Made by a program: the position numbers and the translations under genes. Of a DNA stretch of 57,981 nucleotides, positions 1 to 6,023 are shown one piece after another. Each line of letters begins with the position of its first letter. Position 1 is the first letter of the stretch. The DNA comes from Pedosphaera parvula Ellin514 (GTDB lineage: Bacteria; Verrucomicrobiota; Verrucomicrobiia; Limisphaerales; Pedosphaeraceae): assembly GCF_000172555.1 (NCBI RefSeq), contig NZ_ABOX02000048.1, forward strand, positions 1-57,981, in the 5' to 3' direction. The notes under the pieces were generated by a model, which saw nothing but the letters and a program-made list of their open reading frames with translations, made no database searches and had not been told where the DNA came from.

Positions 1-344
1 GGCTTTGCCAACAATGGCCTGGATTCAACCTTCCAGGACTTGGCCGTTACGAAGTGACTCATAATGAAGCCGATAAAGCCAGGTTCGCTGTTCCCTCTCT
101 CCGCAACGTCGAACTCACCGGGCCATACATGCACGACGGTCGCTTCAAAACTCTGGAAGAAGTGATCGAACACTACAGCACGGGAATGCAACGGAGCGTC
201 ACCTTGGACCCCAATCTCGCGAAGCATCCCGATGGCGGCGTTCCTTTAAGTCCAGCCGACAAAAAAGCTCTTGTCGCCTTCCTGAAAACCCTCACGGAAG
301 AATCGTTGAGGTCGCCAACCCTCGTTCAGGTTTCCGTAAAGTAG
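1..344 (+). CDS. Di-heme cytochrome c peroxidase, 3' fragment with an apparent frameshift
   Basis: This is the C-terminal part of a bacterial di-heme cytochrome c peroxidase (CcpA/MauG family), a periplasmic enzyme that reduces peroxide with electrons from small cytochromes. The gene runs in from the left edge, so the heme-binding CxxCH sites are not visible. Positions 1-42 read GFANNGLDSTFQDL in frame 1, which then reaches a stop at 55-57. The family continuation GRYEVTHNEADKARF lies in frame 3 from position 42. The family block PSLRNVELTGPYMHDGRF follows, then the terminal helix, with a stop at 342-344. One missing G in the G run at 42-43 would join the two frames. Either the gene is broken or a base was lost in the assembly. 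A start at the GTG at 54 would be an artefact of the shift. It converges on the marC-like gene with an 11-bp gap. Confidence 0.85.
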   Translation, partial: LCQQWPGFNLPGLGRYEVTHNEADKARFAVPSLRNVELTGPYMHDGRFKTLEEVIEHYSTGMQRSVTLDPNLAKHPDGGVPLSPADKKALVAFLKTLTEESLRSPTLVQVSVK

Positions 345-355
345 GCCGCTCCAGA

Positions 356-1006
356 CTACATTCCTGGCGGGTTGGCCAATAAATCTGTTCTCAACGTCTT
401 AAACGCATTCAGACCGAATTGAATTGCCACTGCCGCCAGCAATAGTCCCATGATGCGGATCGCCACGTTCATCGCGATCGGATTTAACCACTTCGCTCCT
501 CGTGCTGAAACTTTCAGGATCAGATAGCTTGCGAAAGAAACGCCAAGGATGCACACATACACTGCCGCATGTTGGGCCGCCGTTTTTGCCTGGTTCTGTA
601 ACAGAATGGCTGTCGAGATGGCTCCCGGCCCGGCTAACATTGGAATCGCCAGCGGCGTCACTGCGATATCCGCCTTCTCTGCACCAGCCTCCGTCTCCTC
701 ATGCGTTTCCTGCACGCGAGAGCGCTGCGCCCGCAACATGTCCAGCGCCACCAGCAACAATACAATGCTCGCTGCAATCTGAAACGCTGGCATCGTAATC
801 CCCATCAATTTGAATATCACCCTCCCCGCCGCTGCGAATGAGAGCAAGACACCTGCCATGACAAAACAAGCCAACCTCGCCGTTTTGATCCGCTGTTCCG
901 GGGTATCATGCGGCGTCATCGCAATAAATGCCGGCACTGTCGCTACCGGATCTACGATCACAAACAGCGAACTGCCTGCCAGCAAAGTATATTCAAACAA
1001 GCTCAT
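356..1006 (-). CDS. MarC family integral membrane protein
   Basis: A 216-residue polytopic inner-membrane protein of the MarC (UPF0056/NAAT) family. About six hydrophobic segments are visible. The N-terminal segment carries the family signature FVIVDPVATVPAFIAMT. The second half carries TPLAIPMLAGPGAISTAI, the usual MarC repeat of the PxxxPxF/PLAxPxxAGPG type. Length matches the family (about 200-220 residues). Some relatives have been proposed as amino-acid exporters, but the function of MarC itself is not settled. The loop near residues 92-113 is charged and rich in Glu. No clear Shine-Dalgarno sequence precedes the ATG at 1006. It stands alone, convergent with the peroxidase fragment and 29 bp downstream of the lipoprotein gene, so the two could be co-transcribed. 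Confidence 0.88.
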   Translation of the reverse strand: MSLFEYTLLAGSSLFVIVDPVATVPAFIAMTPHDTPEQRIKTARLACFVMAGVLLSFAAAGRVIFKLMGITMPAFQIAASIVLLLVALDMLRAQRSRVQETHEETEAGAEKADIAVTPLAIPMLAGPGAISTAILLQNQAKTAAQHAAVYVCILGVSFASYLILKVSARGAKWLNPIAMNVAIRIMGLLLAAVAIQFGLNAFKTLRTDLLANPPGM

Positions 1007-1035
1007 TTAAGAGATCGACCATTCCCAAACCCTCA

Positions 1036-1599
1036 TCACTTCTTGAAGAGCGCCTCCAGGTAAGCCTTGAGTGGCTCAACGAGCTGCTGCGCCGGCTCAT
1101 CATCAAGCGGCGAATTCGGGCCCTTTGTCTTTAGAATTACGGAAGCCAGTGATTCCTGGGTAGCCACATCATAAACTTGAATGCTTACCGCAATGTTGCC
1201 GTTCGACTTCCCAAACTCGTTGTCCTCGTTCACCCACTGCACAATGGAAGGAACTATCAGGTAATCGCATTCCTGTTGGTGCGCCTTGGTAAATGACTCG
1301 TCCAGTGAGCGGGGCACGTCTCCAGCAATAACCGATTTCAAATAGTCCCCAAAACCCTGGTAAACCACATCCGACACCGCCACTCCTGTGCCTTTCAACC
1401 TTTTGACGCCCCTATAATCGTCTTCCGCAACCACTATATACCCACTTTTTTTCCGGTCCAATGGCGCCTTTTTGTATTCGGCAACTGCATCGTAATGAGT
1501 TTTGCACCCCGCGATTCCCAACGCCATGGCCACCAAAAGGAAGAGTTTCAGTATCGTGTTCACAATAGTTCCACCAAAAATATATTCATTTGCTTTCAT
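1036..1599 (-). CDS. Putative lipoprotein, DUF4823-like
   Basis: A probable outer-membrane or periplasmic lipoprotein of unknown function. The hydrophobic stretch ILKLFLLVAMALGIAGC ends in a lipobox with Cys at about residue 32. The mature part is a small soluble alpha/beta domain with a region reading ECDYLIVPSIVQWVNEDNE and then a strand-rich SIQVYDVATQESLASVIL. This resembles the DUF4823 group of lipoproteins, but that is recognition from memory. Two starts are possible. The ATG at 1599 follows AAGAGG at a short spacing. A GTG at 1563 follows GGTGGA and gives a more compact 20-residue signal peptide. Which one is used cannot be settled here. Confidence 0.7.
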   Translation of the reverse strand: MKANEYIFGGTIVNTILKLFLLVAMALGIAGCKTHYDAVAEYKKAPLDRKKSGYIVVAEDDYRGVKRLKGTGVAVSDVVYQGFGDYLKSVIAGDVPRSLDESFTKAHQQECDYLIVPSIVQWVNEDNEFGKSNGNIAVSIQVYDVATQESLASVILKTKGPNSPLDDEPAQQLVEPLKAYLEALFKK

Positions 1600-1971
1600 C
1601 GCGCCTCTTGCAAGTAGTTGATTATTCCTGAGAACACAACGTTCTTTTGTCTCAATTATGGTTAATCCTCCTCATAAAGCACCTCTTTCTGAACCTGCTA
1701 AGTTCGGATTCTCATCCTTCTCAGATTGCTGTGATGCGTAACGAAATCCCCTGTTATCTGCCCAAAAAATAGATTGAACGAAATCTAATCTTAGGCGTCG
1801 AAGCTATGTAGGTAGTTTTTCGTACTTTGTGGCCAGTCCTGGGTGGGACTGGCCTTTTTGTTTATTTTTATCGATTTTTAAGCTGCTTTCGGCGCCATTT
1901 GATATTGATGACCAACAGGATCTCCAGTGACACGGTTGCCCTGTCTGATATTATTCCTATTAGGATATTAT
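1600..1971. other. Intergenic region holding an orphan terminator and possible small RNA
   Basis: This gap separates two divergent genes (lipoprotein on minus, peptidase-like protein on plus). It holds a strong plus-strand terminator hairpin at 1831-1863, although no protein gene reads into it from the left. The stretch from about 1770 to 1830 could therefore be a short transcript. The rest is AT-rich and presumably contains the promoters of the flanking genes. I could not assign clear -35/-10 boxes. Confidence 0.5.
1831..1863 (+). terminator. Rho-independent terminator without an upstream gene
   Basis: The 9-bp arms GGCCAGTCC (1831-1839) and GGACTGGCC (1846-1854) flank a 6-nt loop and are followed by TTTTTGTTT. 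It lies on the plus strand between divergent genes, so it does not terminate any visible protein gene. It may end a small RNA or protect the downstream gene from read-through. Confidence 0.8.
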
Positions 1972-3480
1972 ATGAATCGTTGCCTGCTCATCTTCGTTGC
2001 TGCTTTGCTCACGGCTCCGTGGACTTTTGCTCAATCGAACACTGTTCCACTCGCGCAACGTCATTGGTTCGAAACTCGCACGGCTCATTTCAACGTCTAT
2101 AGTTGCGGTGCGTCCCAGGATGTTGCCAGAATTTCTTCAAGGCTCGAACAATTCAGGGACGCCTACGCTCAACTGGCTGGCGCCCAAGCCGTGGCTTCTC
2201 CCCCGATTGCTGTCATGGCCTTTCCGGATGTCAAATCCATGGAGCCGTTCCTGCCGCTCTATCAAGGCAAGCCGATTCATCTTGCCGGCTTTTTCCACCG
2301 TGGGAGTGATCAAAACCTTATCGTGCTCGCCCTCTCAGCCAATGAAGATGGGCTCGACGTCATCTTTCATGAATACACTCACCTCCTCCTAAGGCACAAC
2401 GACCTCATCTGGCCGCCCTGGCTTCAGGAAGGCATGGCGGAGATTTACTCCACGTTTGAGGCCACCGGACGTGGAGTCCACATAGGCAAACCCATTCCCC
2501 ACCATCTCCATACTCTTACCGAACAGCCTCTCATGCCTCTCGGCGAGTTGTTTGCCGTGGCTCATGATTCGCCACAATATAACGAACGCGAGCATCAAGG
2601 CATCTTCTATGCCGAATCCTGGCTTCTGACGCATTACCTCATGGTCGGCAACCCGGCCCGCAAAGCTCAGTTCAGTCAACTCACAAAACTGCTCCGCCAG
2701 GGTCAATCAGCCGAACAGGCATTTACCAATGCGTTTCACACTTCGCTTCCTGCCATGGAAGCAGAACTCCACCACTATCTCGAACGTCAGCAGTTCGAAT
2801 CCCTCGCCTTGGTTTTGAGCTCTGATGTTTCCCTTCCCCGCAACCTGGCTATGCGAAATATTTCCACAGTCGAAACGGCCTTTCACCTTGGCAATGAACT
2901 CCTCCGTATTGGTCGCGGCGAAACCGCCGAGAAGTATTTTTCGCAAGCCCATAAAATCGCTCCCGCCAGTCCGCTTCCCTACGAAGGTCTGGGATTGCTG
3001 GCCGCGCACGAACATAAATCCGAAGCCGCCATCGACTTTCTAAAACAGGCTTTCGACCATGGTTCCACCAGCTTCCTGGCTCATTACGTGTACGCCCAGG
3101 AAAAATTCCGGCAGACCGCCGATTCAAGGGAGAGATATACCAAGCTGGAAAAGGATGCGGCGTCGGCAATTCGTGAAGAACTTGAAAAATCCATCGCCGT
3201 GATGCCCAGTTTCGGCCCCGCTCAACATCTGCTCGGTTTCTTTGAAATAGTCCAGGGTGATGATCTCGCCTCGGCCGAACAACATTTGCAACGGGCCATT
3301 CAGTTGGAGCCCGAAAACCAGTCCTATCTCTTCAGTCTGGCTCAAGCTCAAATTGCCAGGAACGAACCTGATGCCGCTCGTCAAACCTTGGACCCCTTGC
3401 GCCTTCCCAATGTGGACAAAAAGCTTCGGCAACAAGCCGAACAGATTTTGGCTGAAATCCCGCGTTCAACCCCAAAATAG
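1972..3480 (+). CDS. Secreted gluzincin-type metallopeptidase-like protein with TPR repeats
   Basis: A 502-residue exported protein. I chose the ATG at 1972 because AGGA precedes it and the product starts with a clean signal peptide (MNRCLLIFVAALLTAPWTFAQ). An in-frame upstream ATG-like start at 1927 would add an unlikely leader. Residues about 125-160 contain HEYTHLLL followed by WLQEGMAE, which fits the HExxH...E zinc site of gluzincin peptidases (peptidase MA/DUF1570-like). The C-terminal half (about residues 290-500) is a run of TPR-like helices, with blocks such as AEKYFSQAHKIAPASPLPYEG and AEQHLQRAIQLEPENQSY. The likely role is a periplasmic or surface peptidase with a protein-binding scaffold; the substrate is unknown. 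A terminator follows at 3649. Confidence 0.8.
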   Translation: MNRCLLIFVAALLTAPWTFAQSNTVPLAQRHWFETRTAHFNVYSCGASQDVARISSRLEQFRDAYAQLAGAQAVASPPIAVMAFPDVKSMEPFLPLYQGKPIHLAGFFHRGSDQNLIVLALSANEDGLDVIFHEYTHLLLRHNDLIWPPWLQEGMAEIYSTFEATGRGVHIGKPIPHHLHTLTEQPLMPLGELFAVAHDSPQYNEREHQGIFYAESWLLTHYLMVGNPARKAQFSQLTKLLRQGQSAEQAFTNAFHTSLPAMEAELHHYLERQQFESLALVLSSDVSLPRNLAMRNISTVETAFHLGNELLRIGRGETAEKYFSQAHKIAPASPLPYEGLGLLAAHEHKSEAAIDFLKQAFDHGSTSFLAHYVYAQEKFRQTADSRERYTKLEKDAASAIREELEKSIAVMPSFGPAQHLLGFFEIVQGDDLASAEQHLQRAIQLEPENQSYLFSLAQAQIARNEPDAARQTLDPLRLPNVDKKLRQQAEQILAEIPRSTPK

Positions 3481-3648
3481 GCGACCGCGCCGTAATTTTA
3501 CTATGACGCCCGCAGCCGGAAGTATTGTCCCTGCCTTGTCATCTGCAGCACTGGGGGGCTTGCAGCCAACTCACTGTTTGACAATTCCAGCATCACAGCT
3601 ATTTTTCCTTCCATCGTTTCAGCCCTTCGGGGATCCTACGAAGCGATT

Positions 3649-3678
3649 GGGGGACCTGGAGGTCCCCCTCCTTTTTTA
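3649..3678 (+). terminator. Terminator downstream of the peptidase/TPR gene
   Basis: GGGGGACC (3649-3656), loop TGGA and GGTCCCCC (3661-3668) form a perfect 8-bp stem, followed by TCCTTTTTT. It sits about 170 bp after the stop codon at 3480. The intervening 3481-3648 shows no gene. Confidence 0.85.
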
Positions 3679-3693
3679 ATCTGATCACACTAA

Positions 3694-3726
3694 CAAAAAA
3701 GCGTGAACTTTTAAGGTTCACGCTTT
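3694..3726 (-). terminator. Terminator of the Gfo/Idh/MocA gene
   Basis: Arms AAAGCGTGAAC (3698-3708) and GTTCACGCTTT (3716-3726) are perfectly complementary around a 7-nt loop. Read on the minus strand the hairpin is followed by a run of T (AAAAAA on plus at 3695-3700). It lies 18 bp beyond the stop of the minus-strand oxidoreductase gene. Confidence 0.88.
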
Positions 3727-3743
3727 GCATTAACTAAACCGGA

Positions 3744-4871
3744 TTAAGACACCTTTACCCACGCATTATTATGCGCTCCCTTGTACGCAGCCTCCATTAC
3801 GCTTACACGGGCCGCAGCCTCGCGAGGTTTCACCAGCGGCATGTCTTTGTTGCCCATCAGCGCATTTACAAACTGATCCATGGGTGCGGGCGGGGCCGAT
3901 GGCAATTCTGTCCAGGGCTCCTTTCCATCCGCGCCCTTCACATTCTTGCTGTTGAAATAAAGTTTGTTGTTGATGATCACCGCATGCCCTTCCGTGCCGC
4001 TGATCTCCAAAGTGACCGGATTTGCCACATCCACCCATCCAGCCGCCAGTGTAACCGCTGCTCCCTTTGCGAACTTCATCAACGCTTCGCCTGATTCGTC
4101 ACAGTTTTCATACCTGCCGGTAACCACATTGATGGCAGCCGTGACCGACTCCACATCGCCCAGCAGCCACATCAAAATATCCAGCGAGTGCGTGCCCAAA
4201 TCTCCGAATGCACCCACACCCGCCTGCTTTGGATCAGCCATCCAACGCCACTCTTTATCGAACCAGCCACCAAGCGATCCGTTGTGACAATTTGAACCTC
4301 GGGCGCGCGTGATCTTGCCAAAACTTCCCTTCTCAATTTGCTCCTTCAGGAAAATGTGAGCTGGCGCGGTGCGCATGAAATAGCCGGTCGTGAATATCAG
4401 GTTCGCCTTCTCAATCGCATCCGCCATGGCCTTGCTATCTTTCGCGGTAATTCCCAACGGTTTCTCGACAAACATATGCTTCTTCGCATTTGCCGCCGCC
4501 ACGACCAAATCCCGGTGCCGATTCGTCTCCGAACAAATTACCACTCCCACAATCTCAGGATCATTCCAAACGGTCTTCGGGTCATCCACGACCTGGCTCC
4601 CTAACTCCTTGGCATTCCTGGCCGCCCTTTCCTGGTCATGATCCCAAACGTACTTCACTTTTACTTCCGGACGCTTCTTCAAAATATTTACATAGTTGGG
4701 CGTATGAATATGCGCCGCTCCCACCAGCGCCAGCGTAATCGTTTTTGAATTCTCCTGTCCAAATGCAGAAATGGATTGCGCAAACAACGCCGCAGAAGCC
4801 GCAGTAGCACCCACTTGCCTGATGAATTCCCGTCGCGGCAAACTTTTGGATATCGACTGTTCTGAGTTCAT
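3744..4871 (-). CDS. Tat-exported Gfo/Idh/MocA family oxidoreductase
   Basis: A 375-residue NAD(P)-dependent oxidoreductase of the Gfo/Idh/MocA family, which acts on sugars, inositols and related polyols. The N-terminus LPRREFIRQVGATAASAALF is a twin-arginine signal, so the folded enzyme is expected in the periplasm. The Rossmann part starts near ITLALVGAAHIHTPNYV. The conserved EKPLGITAKDSKAM block contains the catalytic Lys region. The C-terminal domain has GDLGTHSLDILMWLLGD, the usual GxHxxD motif. The nucleotide motif reads GAAHIH rather than GxGxxG, so cofactor use cannot be taken for granted. It is monocistronic with its own terminator. The substrate is unknown. Verrucomicrobia and Planctomycetes encode many such exported paralogues. 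Confidence 0.9.
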   Translation of the reverse strand: MNSEQSISKSLPRREFIRQVGATAASAALFAQSISAFGQENSKTITLALVGAAHIHTPNYVNILKKRPEVKVKYVWDHDQERAARNAKELGSQVVDDPKTVWNDPEIVGVVICSETNRHRDLVVAAANAKKHMFVEKPLGITAKDSKAMADAIEKANLIFTTGYFMRTAPAHIFLKEQIEKGSFGKITRARGSNCHNGSLGGWFDKEWRWMADPKQAGVGAFGDLGTHSLDILMWLLGDVESVTAAINVVTGRYENCDESGEALMKFAKGAAVTLAAGWVDVANPVTLEISGTEGHAVIINNKLYFNSKNVKGADGKEPWTELPSAPPAPMDQFVNALMGNKDMPLVKPREAAARVSVMEAAYKGAHNNAWVKVS

Positions 4872-5052
4872 AGTTCGAAAACTTTCCGTTTGATGTGTTG
4901 AGCTGAATCAGGTGGATGTTATCTCTCAAGCCTTTTGGAAACAAGGCGGCAATCATACTCAATCTTTTAGCCGGGGTATCCACCCACCTTGCGGGCGTGC
5001 TCGACCGACGCTACTTACTCCAAAACAGTTAAAACACTTCTCTCGTGAACAT

Positions 5053-5334
5053 ATGAAACATCTCATCCTTACAATCTTATGCGCAGCTGCTCTTTTATTC
5101 ACGAACAGCTTGCAAGCTGCTGCCGAAGTCAAAACTTACCAAGTCACCGGCCCGATCCTTGAGGTAACACCAACTACGGTCACTGTTCAGAAAGGTGATG
5201 AAAAGTGGCAAATCGCTCGCACCAAAGATACAGACGTCGCAGGCGACCTCAAAGTCGGTTCCAAGGCTACAGTTACATATCAAATGATTGCGACTTCGGT
5301 TCAGGTTAAGGACGCTAAAGGCAAGAAGAAGTAA
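5053..5334 (+). CDS. Small secreted protein, unknown function
   Basis: A 93-residue protein with a signal peptide (MKHLILTILCAAALLFTNSLQAAA) and a short beta-rich mature domain of about 70 residues. Its segments QVTGPILEVTPTTVTVQKGDE and KVGSKATVTYQMIATSVQVK suggest a small barrel of OB or SH3 type. I placed the start at the ATG at 5053 because it begins the signal peptide; the open frame upstream (from 4912) reads like non-coding sequence. The C-terminus is Lys-rich (KDAKGKKK). No Shine-Dalgarno site is evident. It converges on the Gly/Tyr/His-rich protein gene and its terminator. Confidence 0.72.
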   Translation: MKHLILTILCAAALLFTNSLQAAAEVKTYQVTGPILEVTPTTVTVQKGDEKWQIARTKDTDVAGDLKVGSKATVTYQMIATSVQVKDAKGKKK

Positions 5335-5357
5335 AAGCGCTCCGTTGCACGGCCAAA

Positions 5358-5384
5358 CAAAAAGCCGGAAATCTCATTCCGGCT
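5358..5384 (-). terminator. Terminator of the Gly/Tyr/His-rich protein gene
   Basis: AGCCGGAA (5363-5370) pairs with TTCCGGCT around a short loop. Read on the minus strand the stem is followed by TTTTTGTTT. It lies about 50 bp past the stop of the minus-strand gene at 5436. The plus-strand side has no T run, so it is oriented for the minus strand. Confidence 0.78.
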
Positions 5385-5435
5385 CTCGCGCTCACGAGTT
5401 ATGGACTTAAATTACGCTGGCTTCCGCACCTCTCA

Positions 5436-5858
5436 TCAATGGTGCCAACCGCCGTGACCGTAGTAGCCGCCGCCGTGACCATAATAACCACGACCATAAT
5501 AGCCGCCGTGACCCCACCCACCATGTCCATAATAGCCACCACCGTAGTAGCCACCGCCGTAATAACCACCACCATAATAGCCACCGCCGTAATAGGGATA
5601 CGGTGATATAACCACTGGGGGCGGAGCAGCGTAAATCGGTGCCGGTTGACCATAAAACGCAGTTGAACCCTGATAGAAAGGCTGTTGACCTGGCTGAACA
5701 TATAGAGGCGGAGGTTGGCCTCCTATAACTATGGACGGCGGAGGTGGCAATGGTATGGGCGGAAACGGTAGATTGATGCCAATATGAAAGCCCACGCCGG
5801 CATAGGATGCTGATGCCAATCCAAGCAAAACTGCCGACATTAGAAATAGTTTCTTCAT
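5436..5858 (-). CDS. Secreted Gly/Tyr/His-rich low-complexity protein
   Basis: A 140-residue exported protein with signal peptide MKKLFLMSAVLLGLASASYA. After a Pro-rich stretch (LPFPPIPLPPPP), the C-terminal half consists of repeated GGGYY units and then GHGG/GHGGYYG units ending in HGGWHH. This resembles structural or surface proteins of low complexity, and the His clusters could bind metal; both are inference. It matches no enzyme family I know. The DNA repeats (a GGTGGNTAT-like unit on the minus strand) can expand or contract by slippage, so length may vary between strains. A minus-strand terminator follows. Confidence 0.78.
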   Translation of the reverse strand: MKKLFLMSAVLLGLASASYAGVGFHIGINLPFPPIPLPPPPSIVIGGQPPPLYVQPGQQPFYQGSTAFYGQPAPIYAAPPPVVISPYPYYGGGYYGGGYYGGGYYGGGYYGHGGWGHGGYYGRGYYGHGGGYYGHGGWHH

Positions 5859-6023
5859 ACATAGATTCGACGATTTCCACCCGGCGGTTATTTGACTTTA
5901 TTCAGCGTTTTTCCAGGTTTTTGTTTGAATAAAATGAAAGAAAATCGGTCGCAGATGGCTCCACATTTCCGCAAAAATCGCATCCCTCTCTCTTGACAAA
6001 AAAAACACTCACTACGCCAGGAA

